A stretch of 64,000 nucleotides of DNA from Janthinobacterium sp051380875 (GTDB lineage Bacteria > Pseudomonadota > Gammaproteobacteria > Burkholderiales > Burkholderiaceae_D), in assembly GCF_051380875.1 (NCBI RefSeq), contig NZ_JBNYXW010000008.1, positions 1 through 64,000 on the forward strand. Reading direction: 5' to 3'. Of the stretch, positions 44,281 to 52,821 are shown in pieces (positions within the stretch are counted from its first letter, which is position 1; every line of letters begins with the position of its first letter). Under the pieces are notes generated by a model. It worked only from the letters and a program-made list of their open reading frames with translations, was not told the origin of the DNA and did not search any database. A program made the position numbers and the translations under genes.

Positions 44281-44490
44281 ATGCGCCAACCCATCATCAT
44301 GCTCGCCGCAGCGATTCAGCTGGCAGCCTGCTCGCCAAGCGACCCGGCGGATTTCTTGCCGCCCGTAACGGCGGAAAATTGCGAACCGGAAGCCATCGCG
44401 AAGATCTCGGACCAGAAAGCGCGCAGCCAATTTATCGACATGTGCGTGCGACGCAACACCTTCCGACCTAGTCCTCCAAGAGGATGGTGA
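44281..44490 (+). CDS. trbK: TrbK, entry-exclusion lipoprotein
   Basis: A 69-residue small lipoprotein with lipobox LAAC (Cys17 region) and a short mature part that includes VTAENCEPEAIAKISDQKA. Length and position between trbJ and trbL match RP4 TrbK, the entry-exclusion protein that prevents uptake of a second related plasmid. If expressed, it could block incoming IncP-like elements even though the transfer machine seems broken. Confidence 0.87.
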   Translation: MRQPIIMLAAAIQLAACSPSDPADFLPPVTAENCEPEAIAKISDQKARSQFIDMCVRRNTFRPSPPRGW

Positions 44491-44498
44491 GGTTCCAG

Positions 44499-46136
44499 AT
44501 GAAAAGCTCCCCCTACACCAGAGCGCCTGCTCTCAAGGTTTGGTTCTGCGGAATTCTCATGCTATGTCTGGCACTGTTACCATTCGCCGCCCGGGCCGAG
44601 ATCGACAGTACAGGGGTGCTGGACAACGTACTGGCACGTTATTCAGCCATTGCAGCAACATGGGCGGCGGCGATCACGACACACGCAACGCGCCTGTTCT
44701 GGACCCTGGCCACCATCAGCATGGTATGGACCTTCGGCATGATGGCACTGCGCAAAGCCGATATCGGCGAATTCTTTGCCGAATTCGCCCGCTTCACTAT
44801 CTTCACCGGATTTTATTGGTGGCTGCTGCGCAATGGACCGCATTTTGCAACCACTATCATGGATTCGATGCGGATGATCGCCGCAGGTGCAAGCGGATCA
44901 GGTACGATATTGTATCCCTCTGGCATTCTAGACATAGGCTTTGGGCTCTTCGCCAACGTGCTGGAAAAATCATCGCTCTGGTCGCCGCTAAGCAGTGCGG
45001 TTGGCGTAGCAATCAGCCTGATTACACTCATTTCTCTTGCCTTGATCGGAGTGAACATGCTCCTCCTCCTGATCAGCGGCTGGATACTGGCCTATGCAGG
45101 CATCTTCTTTCTAGGCTTCGGTGGTTCGCGCTGGACGTCGGACATGGCCATCAATTACTACAAGACCGTACTGAATATTGGCGCCCAACTATTCACGATG
45201 ATACTTTTGGTTGGTATAGGAAAATCATTCATCGATGAGTTCTATAGCAATATGAGTTCCGCGTACAAAATGAATGAGTTGGCAATTGTAATGGTCGTCG
45301 CAATCATCCTGCTCGCCCTTGTCAACAAAGTCCCCTCTCTTGTGGGCGGGCTGGCGATGGGCGGCGGTACCGGCGCTCTTGGAAGCGGCTTCGGCGCAGG
45401 AACGGTACTTGGCGCTGCCGCCATGGCAGCAACTGCTGCCGCGACAGCAGGTGCAGCAGCAGTGGCCGGCACGGCTAATATCGCTGGCGGCGTGCAGGCA
45501 CTGATGGCCGCCGTCTCCAAGGCTAACGCGGCGGAAAGCATCGGGAGCGGTACGCGCGACTTCATGGCCTCCGACGTAGGAGGAAGCAACGGGCAAGGAG
45601 CCAACACGGGCAGCGGTAGCGGCGCACTGGCCGCAGCCATGGGCGATGTTGCACAGACAAATGGCAACGCAGATACAGGAAGCGGGGCCGCCGAAACGCA
45701 ATCGACTAGCAGTGTATCGCAACAAGCACAGCAGCCCGCCTCCCACCAAGGCACCAACGGGCCCGCAAATGCTGGCAGTGATGGCACGCCAGGCCAACGA
45801 GCAACAAAAACAGCGCCCGGCATGGGTAGCCCTGCCGCCACAGCAGCACTGGCAGCAAAGGTGGGCAGAATAGCGGCGGGTACGGCAGGAAATCTGGCAC
45901 AGGGAACCTGGGATGTCGGCAAGGCGAAGTTCAAGCAGGGTTTTGCGGCTGCAGGGGAACGCGTCAGCAAAACAATAGGTGGTCAGATTGCAGCCGCCAT
46001 CAGATCCAGCGACCAGGTTGCATCGCCGGATACCGGACCGTCATCGATGGAAGACGGCAGCCTGTCCGCTGGAAACAGCGCCTCCGCAGATCCGGCAGCC
46101 GAAGTTGCCGCATTCCGCGACAGCAAACCCGAATAG
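44499..46136 (+). CDS. trbL: TrbL, VirB6-like polytopic channel protein
   Basis: A 545-residue inner membrane protein. It has a signal-like N-terminal helix and five to six hydrophobic segments up to about residue 300 (for example LSSAVGVAISLITLISLALI and NMLLLLISGWILAYAGIFFL). A long Ala, Gly and Ser-rich hydrophilic C-terminal tail follows. It forms the translocation channel with TrbI and the ATPases. Start at 44499 (GAGG upstream) or 44484 (overlapping the trbK stop). Base composition is lower in G+C than in trbB-trbI. Confidence 0.88.
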   Translation: MKSSPYTRAPALKVWFCGILMLCLALLPFAARAEIDSTGVLDNVLARYSAIAATWAAAITTHATRLFWTLATISMVWTFGMMALRKADIGEFFAEFARFTIFTGFYWWLLRNGPHFATTIMDSMRMIAAGASGSGTILYPSGILDIGFGLFANVLEKSSLWSPLSSAVGVAISLITLISLALIGVNMLLLLISGWILAYAGIFFLGFGGSRWTSDMAINYYKTVLNIGAQLFTMILLVGIGKSFIDEFYSNMSSAYKMNELAIVMVVAIILLALVNKVPSLVGGLAMGGGTGALGSGFGAGTVLGAAAMAATAAATAGAAAVAGTANIAGGVQALMAAVSKANAAESIGSGTRDFMASDVGGSNGQGANTGSGSGALAAAMGDVAQTNGNADTGSGAAETQSTSSVSQQAQQPASHQGTNGPANAGSDGTPGQRATKTAPGMGSPAATAALAAKVGRIAAGTAGNLAQGTWDVGKAKFKQGFAAAGERVSKTIGGQIAAAIRSSDQVASPDTGPSSMEDGSLSAGNSASADPAAEVAAFRDSKPE

Positions 46137-46171
46137 CACCGCATGCCTCATCGAAACCGAGGAGAAACATC

Positions 46172-46642
46172 ATGCTCGACCTCCCTGCCCTGCAACAGGA
46201 GCGCATTGTGTGCTCGATCACCGCAGCAATGAAATACCAGGTACCGGCCAATATTCTGCTGGCCATCGCCGAGAAGGAAGGCGGCAGGCCCGGCATGTTC
46301 GTCGCCAACAAAAACGGCACGTACGACATCGGCCCGATGCAGTTCAATTCCGCCTATCTTCGTGAACTGGCGCGGCATGGGATCTCGCCGGCCAATGTGG
46401 CGGCCAAAGGTTGTTATCCTTACGATCTCGCCGCTTGGCGGCTGAGGCAGCACCTGCTGTACGACACGGGAAGCGTATGGACCAGGGCCGCCAACTATCA
46501 TTCGAGGACAGAGAAATACAACCTGCCGTATCAGGTAGATCTCATCAGTAAAGGATACAAGTGGGCACTTTGGCTGGAGTCAAATTTTTCTGTACAAACC
46601 GCGCGGGTCAGCGCAGCAGTGATAAGCAGCAAACAATACTGA
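46172..46642 (+). CDS. trbN: TrbN-like lytic transglycosylase
   Basis: A 156-residue protein with a lysozyme-like SLT domain. The catalytic Glu is in LLAIAEKEGGRPGMF (about 27-41), followed by NGTYDIGPMQFNSAYL and RAANYHSRT. It would open peptidoglycan locally for the channel (VirB1/TrbN role). No signal peptide is evident, as for several TrbN proteins. It follows trbL by 35 nt after GAGGAGAA. TrbM, which lies between TrbL and TrbN in RP4, is absent. Confidence 0.85.
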   Translation: MLDLPALQQERIVCSITAAMKYQVPANILLAIAEKEGGRPGMFVANKNGTYDIGPMQFNSAYLRELARHGISPANVAAKGCYPYDLAAWRLRQHLLYDTGSVWTRAANYHSRTEKYNLPYQVDLISKGYKWALWLESNFSVQTARVSAAVISSKQY

Positions 46643-46654
46643 GCCTGGCAGCTC

Positions 46655-46889
46655 ATGTTAGATCAAACCTAATTCACCTTGACCTCTTCAACAACCGTGC
46701 TGGCGATCAGCAAACATACCAACCGCTTGCCCTTATTCCGCCCAGATAGGCGCACGACAGAACCTGCCGCTGTCGAGGACCGACTGCTCGACAAAGTTGG
46801 CGCGGGAGACGTTGCTGCCGCTGGGTTACCGGATTGGCGAACTGCTACGTCAGCGACCCGGCGCCGATAATGGCAACTTGTGTTTTCAT
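46655..46889 (-). pseudogene. Decayed start of FAD monooxygenase (pobA-like)
   Basis: After an excellent ribosome site (AAGGAG) the minus strand at 46889 reads MKTQVAIIGAG, the FAD-binding beginning of aromatic hydroxylases such as 4-hydroxybenzoate 3-monooxygenase. A TAG follows at codon 15. The remaining sequence to about 46655 does not continue that family in any frame. One frame gives SRANFVEQSVLDSGRFCRAP, which I cannot place. The divergent neighbour is a cut AraC-type gene, as expected for a pobA/pobR pair, so both look like relics destroyed by the trb insertion or later deletion. Confidence 0.5.
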
Positions 46890-47008
46890 TGTAATCTCCT
46901 TGTAAACCTGCGGCTCGCACCTGGCGCGCACGCACCGCAGCGTATGCTTATAGTCATACAAAAGACCATTTTTCGAAATGTTCATTCCGGTATTAAAATA
47001 GGATTTTC

Positions 47009-47266
47009 ATGGATTATTACGCACAATGCATCGGCATCACCGCCACCCATTTGAATCCCATTGCCCGTGGCCATGCGGGGAAATCGGCACTGGAGTTGAT
47101 ACATGAACGCGTGCTGCTGGAGGCCAAGCGCAACCTCGCTTATACGTCCATGACCATCAACGTGTTGTCCTATGCGCTGGGATTCGCTGAACCGGCCTAC
47201 TTCGCGCGTTTCTTCAAACGGCACACCGGGGTCACGCCCAAGGATTTCAGGATGCAGCTTAGCTAG
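47009..47266 (+). pseudogene. C-terminal fragment of AraC-type regulator (PobR-like)
   Basis: An 85-residue fragment holding only the second part of an AraC/XylS DNA-binding domain: YYAQCIGITATHLNPIARGH, LIHERVLLEAKRNLAYTSMT and GFAEPAYFARFFKRHTGVTP. The roughly 200-residue sensor domain is missing, and a stop lies in frame just upstream. The sequence pattern suits PobR-like AraC activators. It is divergent from the monooxygenase relic at 46889, supporting a lost 4-hydroxybenzoate locus. Confidence 0.65.
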
Positions 47267-47465
47267 TGCTGCAGCCGCTGCCCATCTCGTCCGGTGCGAC
47301 GAAGGGGACATTACTACTTTGGGCTAACAGGCGGAGTCCGGCAGTTGCAAAACGAAGTGAAATAGTGCATTCTCTTCGCTCCTGTCGTCGCGCTGATCGC
47401 TATGCCCCGGCAGCGTCTTCTCGTAAAAAATGACCGCGCGATCCTATCCTAAGCTGACCTGCAAT

Positions 47466-48380
47466 ATGCGCTTCAATAAACTTGACCTTAATCTCCTCGT
47501 GGCGCTCGACATACTGCTGGAGGAGCGCAGCATCACACGAGCAGCGGAAAAAATCAGCCTGAGTCCTTCAGCGCTCAGCAACTCGCTGGCGCGTCTGCGC
47601 GAATATTTCAATGACGAACTGCTGCTGCAGATTGGTCGAAAAATGGAATTGACCCCGCTGGCGGAAACGTTACAGGAAGAAGTGCGAGATATCCTGTTAC
47701 GGATCGACAGCCGTATCATGACCCGGTCCGTCTTTGATCCGCACCGGAGTGAGCGCACATTTCGCATTTTTGTGTCGGACTATACACAGATGGTGTTGGC
47801 ACCGACGATCATGACGCTATCGGCGCGGGCCGCCAGTACAGCATGCTTCCAGTTCCTGCCACAGGTCGCACAGCCATTTCGCGCGCTGGAGCGTGGCGAT
47901 GCTGACCTACTGATCGTTCCGGCCGAATTCATGTCGCCAGATCATCCGCGTGAATTTCTTTACGATGAGGAATTCGTATGCATGGTGTGGCGCGACAGTG
48001 CGCTGGCGCAAGGCGAATTGACGATTGACCGCTACGCCGGTGCCGGACATGCGGTCGCACAACCTGGCGACGGCCGCATGGATGCTTTTGAAAGCTGGCT
48101 GCTCAAGCGCATGGGGATCAGCAGGAGGGTCGTCGTGTCGACCTTCAGCTTCGTCACGTTGCCTATGCTCGTGATAGGCACTGAGTTGATCGCTACCGTG
48201 CACGCGCGCGTGGCGCGCCATCTGGTCAGGACCTGGCCGCTGGAGATCAGGCCGATGCCGATACCGTTTGAGAAAATGCAGCAATCAGTCCAATGGCACA
48301 AATTCCGTTCTGACGATCCCGAACTTGTATGGCTGCGTGGCCTGTTGGCCAAGGCAGTCATCCAGATGGACGCAGACTGA
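47466..48380 (+). CDS. LysR-family (NodD/NahR-like) regulator
   Basis: A 304-residue LysR regulator whose HTH (MRFNKLDLNLLVALDILLEE, LSPSALSNSLARLREYFNDE, MELTPLAETL) and effector domain resemble the NahR/NodD branch. I start at 47466 because this matches the family N-terminus; the frame is open 12 codons further. It is convergent with the ferredoxin reductase gene of the second catabolic cluster (98 bp apart) and may regulate that cluster from its far end. The inducer is unknown. Confidence 0.88.
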   Translation: MRFNKLDLNLLVALDILLEERSITRAAEKISLSPSALSNSLARLREYFNDELLLQIGRKMELTPLAETLQEEVRDILLRIDSRIMTRSVFDPHRSERTFRIFVSDYTQMVLAPTIMTLSARAASTACFQFLPQVAQPFRALERGDADLLIVPAEFMSPDHPREFLYDEEFVCMVWRDSALAQGELTIDRYAGAGHAVAQPGDGRMDAFESWLLKRMGISRRVVVSTFSFVTLPMLVIGTELIATVHARVARHLVRTWPLEIRPMPIPFEKMQQSVQWHKFRSDDPELVWLRGLLAKAVIQMDAD

Positions 48381-48478
48381 CGCCGTTGCTGCCACATGGG
48401 CAAAGCGCCCGCGTGGCCACATATGGCTAAGCGGGCGTCACCTGCACGGGATTGCACTCCCCAATATCATCCCGACGC

Positions 48479-49681
48479 TCAACCGGCAACGTTGGCCTCC
48501 GCCAAACCAAGCGCCTGAGACCAGCTTGCGTTCTCTTCCAGCAGCTTGCGATAGCGCCTCAGCGAACGTGGACGGTTGCTGGCAATAACGCCGTGAAAAT
48601 GTTCGTTCGCCCCGAACAACGCGACGAACTCGCCACTGTCCAAGTCACCCTCGACAACACGCATGCTGTCGCCCGGCTGGCGCCGGCCATACCCCTGCAG
48701 CTTGCGGTCGTGCTGGTCCGTCCAGAAATATGGTGTCAACTGCGTCACCTCACCGAGCAACATGTGGCGCGCTGCGGCACGCCCCTGCTCCACCGAATGC
48801 GTCCAATGTTCGATACGCATGACGCGACGCGATGGCGCGTGGTGGGTTGCCGCCACGTCGCCAGCAGCGAAAATTCCTGCCAAGCCGGTGTTACCACTCG
48901 CGCTGCACAGGACTCCGACCTCGTTATGGGGTACGGCAGATCCCAGCAACCATTCGGTGTTCGGTCGAACGCCGATACCGGCCAGTACGATGCCCGCTTC
49001 CAGCACACGGCCATCCGCCAACACGACCTCGTAACGTCCTGGCGCGCCCCGCACCCTGGCAACCTGCACACCCGCAATTACTCGCACGCCCTGCGCGGCA
49101 TGATATCCGCACAGCCAATCGGCAAGTTCCGGGCCGAGACTGTGCTGGAATGGCGTCGGTGCAGTCTCCAGAACAGTAACGTCGATGCCACGGCGGCGCA
49201 GTCCGGCAGCCACCTCCAGCCCGATAAAACCGGCGCCGATCAAAATTGCCTGCGTATATGTCGATGCCGCCTTGGCGAGCCAACGTGCATCGTCCAACGT
49301 TCGCAGCACGGGTAATGGCTCGCCATTTTCAGTGATCAAGGTATTGGCGCGGCAGCCAGTCGCGATTACCAAGTCATCGAACGGCACCTCGTCACCATCG
49401 TCAAACGTCACAACCTGGCGATCAGTGTCCAAGCGACTGGCTGCCTTTCCCAGCAATAACTCAAACTGCTGGTTCCGGTAGTGCTCATCGCCGCGCAGAG
49501 GAAAGTGTCCGTCCCGCGTGTCGTCCACGCTGAGCGCCTGCTTGGACAATGGCGGACGGTCATACGGCGCATGCGGCTCCGCACCGGCGAGCACGATGGA
49601 ACCATCAAAACCGGCTTCGCGCAGTGCGTCGGCAGCGCTCACCCCTGCTACCGACGCACCAATGATCAGTACGCGACGCAT
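48479..49681 (-). CDS. FAD/NAD ferredoxin reductase of second oxygenase
   Basis: A 400-residue glutathione reductase-type flavoprotein (BphA4-like). The FAD motif is VLIIGASVAGVSAADAL (about 4-20), the NAD motif AILIGAGFIGLEVAAGL (about 145-161), and the second FAD contact AGIFAAGDVA. The usual reductase C-terminal domain follows. It should pass electrons from NADH to the small ferredoxin encoded just upstream; the two genes share one base at 49681. It closes the operon of the second ring-hydroxylating system. Confidence 0.88.
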   Translation of the reverse strand: MRRVLIIGASVAGVSAADALREAGFDGSIVLAGAEPHAPYDRPPLSKQALSVDDTRDGHFPLRGDEHYRNQQFELLLGKAASRLDTDRQVVTFDDGDEVPFDDLVIATGCRANTLITENGEPLPVLRTLDDARWLAKAASTYTQAILIGAGFIGLEVAAGLRRRGIDVTVLETAPTPFQHSLGPELADWLCGYHAAQGVRVIAGVQVARVRGAPGRYEVVLADGRVLEAGIVLAGIGVRPNTEWLLGSAVPHNEVGVLCSASGNTGLAGIFAAGDVAATHHAPSRRVMRIEHWTHSVEQGRAAARHMLLGEVTQLTPYFWTDQHDRKLQGYGRRQPGDSMRVVEGDLDSGEFVALFGANEHFHGVIASNRPRSLRRYRKLLEENASWSQALGLAEANVAG

Positions 49682-49911
49682 TATTTGCCCGTCTCGGCCG
49701 GGCCTATGGACAGCGCGCGCACCGGGCAGCTGCGTACAGCCTCTTCCAACTCCTCCAACTCGTCCTCCGCCACGGCCCGCTTAAGCACAATGACAGTCTT
49801 GGCCTTTGCCGGCAAGTCGAACATATCAGGCGCAACGCTGACACAATTTCCATACGCGAGGCATTTCCCGGCATCCACGCGGATCTCCAGGCTGGTTTCT
49901 ACATTACTCAT
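49681..49911 (-). CDS. [3Fe-4S]-type ferredoxin
   Basis: A 76-residue ferredoxin with only three cysteines, in CLAYGNC (Cys17, Cys23) and SCPVRA (Cys62). This is the pattern of [3Fe-4S] ferredoxins that serve actinobacterial P450s and some ring-hydroxylating oxygenases. It links the reductase at 48479 with the oxygenase at 49923-51831. This differs from the Rieske ferredoxin used by the nag system in the same window. It lies 11 nt behind the beta subunit gene. Confidence 0.87.
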   Translation of the reverse strand: MSNVETSLEIRVDAGKCLAYGNCVSVAPDMFDLPAKAKTVIVLKRAVAEDELEELEEAVRSCPVRALSIGPAETGK

Positions 49912-49922
49912 TATTCTTCTCC

Positions 49923-50453
49923 TTATAATATGACGGCGAGATTGGGTGTGGTCAGCACGGTGTCGGCCAGGATGACGGTACGCGACAGCAGACGCGCCCC
50001 GTTTTCGGTGAAGCGGATCCGATCCTGACGGCGTGCCGCGATGGTGTCGCCGTGCGGATCCTGTGCGCGGTGGCGATACAACATCAAGGCGCTTTCGACT
50101 TTAACGACGTCTAGCTCAGCCGACAGTTCGACGAACAGACTGCCGACCATGCGTACCGTGCGTGATGGTGGGTCCTCGGCCCAGGCCGATCCCGTGAACA
50201 GGCGCTTGATGCGGGTTTCGATCATGCCCTTGTCATCGCGGATCCGCCAGGCATTGGCCACGAATTCATTCTTGCCGAACTCTCGCACCGACCGCAATGG
50301 CACCTCGTAGACAATATCGTCATCCAGCAACTCGAACCACTCCCAGTAACGACGCTCATCGAGCAGCATGGCTTCCCGACCCAGAAACCGCGCGACAGCA
50401 CGCTCCGTCTCTGCATCAACGATTTGTACCGGGGATTCAGTAGATATATTCAT
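49923..50453 (-). CDS. Ring-hydroxylating oxygenase beta subunit
   Basis: A 176-residue beta subunit of a Rieske oxygenase (NTF2/SnoaL fold). Typical parts are FLGREAMLLDERRYWEWFEL, IVYEVPLRSVREFG, and the C-terminal RQDRIRFTENGARLLSRTVI. It packs against the alpha subunit encoded 10 nt upstream and has no metal site. It belongs to a different subgroup from NagH, as only the general fold pattern is shared. Confidence 0.87.
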   Translation of the reverse strand: MNISTESPVQIVDAETERAVARFLGREAMLLDERRYWEWFELLDDDIVYEVPLRSVREFGKNEFVANAWRIRDDKGMIETRIKRLFTGSAWAEDPPSRTVRMVGSLFVELSAELDVVKVESALMLYRHRAQDPHGDTIAARRQDRIRFTENGARLLSRTVILADTVLTTPNLAVIL

Positions 50454-50463
50454 CGCGCTCTCC

Positions 50464-51831
50464 TTAAGCTTTCTTCCGCATCATCTCGAGCCACTGACCG
50501 TAGAAGCCCATTTGTCCAAACTCGCCGTAGGCTTTCCGGTACAACACGCCGGGGCCCCGCCACGTCGAATCCGGTTCACGTTTGACGCGCCCCCCAGTTC
50601 CTTGCTGGTAATTGAACTGCATGCCCGACTTGCGATTCCAGACGCTCTGAGCGACCCGCGGTGCGCCTTCCCAAGCCACCGTGTCGTCCTGCTCGAAGAT
50701 GCCCGCCGAGCTGAAGTTGTACTGGCCTGCGGTGTAGCCGGGCCGGGCCTCCTCGTCGCTCATGAAGTTCCAGGTGAATTGCCAGCTCCACAGTTCCATC
50801 ACGCCCGGTGCCACCGGCTGCCACTGGCGGAACGAGGTGTACACGGCCGGAGGCTTGCCTGCCTCGGCGGTTCCGGGAAACCGGATAAAACCCAGGTTCG
50901 GGAAGATATTGCCTACCGACGGCGGCCGCTCCTTCACCATTTGGCGTTGCACCTCGTCGAGACCGGAGAAATCGAAGCGCTCCTTGATCTCCGCCGGATA
51001 AACCGAGTACTCTCCAAAAGGTCCTAACATTTCCACGAACGAATGGCACAGGAAGCCGTGACCGCCGTCCAGCACCAATGCATTGGCGAAGTCGTTATTC
51101 TGGCGCAGTCCCTCGACGTAGTCGGCTTGCTCGTTGCCGAAATGAAGTGTGTCGATATGATAGGCGTCACCCGCGAAGTTCTCGGCGCCGCTCTTCCAGT
51201 CGGCGCGGACCTGCGTACGCTCAGGAACGCCAACCACACGCATTCCACCAGGATGCATGCCGCAGATAGCATCCAGCACCCATGCCGCGCCGCCCAGGAA
51301 CTCCTTCAGGCCCGGACCTTCTTCGCTCAGGCTGGCGAAGATGAAGCCTTGGTGGGTATCCACCCTCGGCGCGCGCAGCAGACCCCATTCGCGCGCGTCG
51401 AGACGACCACCGTAGGCTTCCTGCGCATGCGGGGCCCCAGCCCAGTCGCCATTGTTCTTGAAGGTCCAGCCATGATACGGACAACGGAAGTGCGAAGTAT
51501 TGCCGTGATCTGACTGGCACACCTGCGCGCCGCGATGGCGGCAGAAGTTGGACATCACACGAATTTGTCCGCTGTCGTCGCGCGACACGATCACCGGATC
51601 CAGGCCGATGCGGCGCAACACGTAATCCCCCTTGTTCGGGATTTCCGACTCGTGCGCGACGAACATCCACGCACGTGCGAAGATACGCTCCATCTCTGCC
51701 TGGAACACCGCCTCGTCATTGAATACTTCCACCGGGAGCAGACCTTGCGCCAAGCCGTCATCGACACGCTCAAGCAGGTTCGACAGGCCCGCAGGCCCCA
51801 TGGTCATACGGATAGGGGAAGTTGTGCTCAT
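50464..51831 (-). CDS. Ring-hydroxylating oxygenase alpha subunit
   Basis: A 455-residue Rieske oxygenase alpha subunit. Cluster ligands are Cys97, His99, Cys117 and His120 (CRHRG, CPYHGW). The catalytic iron site is in GAENFAGDAYHIDTLH (Asp222, His225, His230). All are intact. The sequence fits the group with phenanthrene, diterpenoid and other polycyclic dioxygenases that use [3Fe-4S] ferredoxins, but the substrate cannot be told. Its ATG overlaps the SDR stop by 4 nt, as expected when the next step is a dihydrodiol dehydrogenase. Confidence 0.9.
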   Translation of the reverse strand: MSTTSPIRMTMGPAGLSNLLERVDDGLAQGLLPVEVFNDEAVFQAEMERIFARAWMFVAHESEIPNKGDYVLRRIGLDPVIVSRDDSGQIRVMSNFCRHRGAQVCQSDHGNTSHFRCPYHGWTFKNNGDWAGAPHAQEAYGGRLDAREWGLLRAPRVDTHQGFIFASLSEEGPGLKEFLGGAAWVLDAICGMHPGGMRVVGVPERTQVRADWKSGAENFAGDAYHIDTLHFGNEQADYVEGLRQNNDFANALVLDGGHGFLCHSFVEMLGPFGEYSVYPAEIKERFDFSGLDEVQRQMVKERPPSVGNIFPNLGFIRFPGTAEAGKPPAVYTSFRQWQPVAPGVMELWSWQFTWNFMSDEEARPGYTAGQYNFSSAGIFEQDDTVAWEGAPRVAQSVWNRKSGMQFNYQQGTGGRVKREPDSTWRGPGVLYRKAYGEFGQMGFYGQWLEMMRKKA

Positions 51832-52655
51832 TTTTTTACTCCTGGATTGACTGGGGTCAGGATATTCCGGTTCATTAGCCCTTGGTCGGCCGCCACGGTG
51901 GTACCAGTCATGACCCGCGAATGGCGCGATGCCAGCAGCGCGTACAACGGACCGTAATCCTCAGCGTCCGGCATCCATTTCAGTGGCGAGAGATGGTCTA
52001 CACTTTGCTGAAATATTTCCTTGGGAATGTCGGCTTGACTTTGGCTTTCCAGCCCCAGTGCAACGGGGCCACGCAGCTGGCTGCCGCCGATGACTGCGGG
52101 CGCCACGCCGTTGACACGCACCGTCGGCGCAAATTCAAACGCCAGTTGGCGAACGACCCCGAGGATCGCATGCTTGGTGGCGGTGTACAGCAAGCCGCCC
52201 CCATCGGCGCAATACGATGCGCCCGAGGAGCCTGTCAAAACGATGGCGCCATTTTCCTTATCGAGCATATCGATGAAGACGCGGGCGGTCAGCATGTAGC
52301 TTTTGACATTGATGTGGAACACCTCGTCGAATGCAGCGTCGAACTTGTCCAATGGAATGTCCCGCAGCGGCACGTTGCCGTCCCAAATACCTTGCGCCCC
52401 AATAAAGGCGTTGAGGCGGCCAAAGCGGTCAATGATTGCCTCGCGGCAGGCCTGCAGGTCAGCCAGCTTGGTGGCGTCGCCTCGGAACAACAGCGGCGAG
52501 TCGCCTAGCTCAGCGCGAAGATTGTCCAGCTTTGCCGCCGAGATATCCATGATCGCCAGCTGCGCGCCTTCGGCCAAGCAATGCCGGGCAACGCCAGCGC
52601 CCAGTCCCGAACCGCCGCCCGTGATCAATACTACGTCGTCTTTGAGAAGTTGCAT
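51828..52655 (-). CDS. SDR dehydrogenase (cis-dihydrodiol type)
   Basis: A 275-residue short-chain dehydrogenase. The cofactor motif is VLITGGGSGLGAGVARH (about 8-24), the NAD-selecting Asp is in AIMDIS, the catalytic Ser in VLTGSSGASY, and YTATK holds Tyr and Lys. Proteins of the BphB/NahB type share this plan and rearomatise the cis-diol made by the oxygenase. The start at 52655 follows AAGGAG. It is the first gene of the block SDR-alpha-beta-ferredoxin-reductase; the 166-bp gap before it (52656-52821) probably contains a promoter. Confidence 0.87.
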   Translation of the reverse strand: MQLLKDDVVLITGGGSGLGAGVARHCLAEGAQLAIMDISAAKLDNLRAELGDSPLLFRGDATKLADLQACREAIIDRFGRLNAFIGAQGIWDGNVPLRDIPLDKFDAAFDEVFHINVKSYMLTARVFIDMLDKENGAIVLTGSSGASYCADGGGLLYTATKHAILGVVRQLAFEFAPTVRVNGVAPAVIGGSQLRGPVALGLESQSQADIPKEIFQQSVDHLSPLKWMPDAEDYGPLYALLASRHSRVMTGTTVAADQGLMNRNILTPVNPGVKK

Positions 52656-52821
52656 ATTGTCTCCTTGCACGCATTGCGGCTGCAATGGTGCATGTAATTA
52701 TTAGAATAATAATGTTGCACAGCTTGACTGCCAGCCCCCAATTCATTGGCCTGATGGATTACATCGGCCCTTCCCTGGGAACTGGAAACAAAACTGTCGC
52801 CAGCCGGACACCACGCGACAA

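Noticed and set aside
46669..46935. 88-codon minus-strand frame as a real small gene
   Set aside because: The region reads as a decayed monooxygenase start in another frame with a proper ribosome site; the 88-codon frame has low complexity and no motif.
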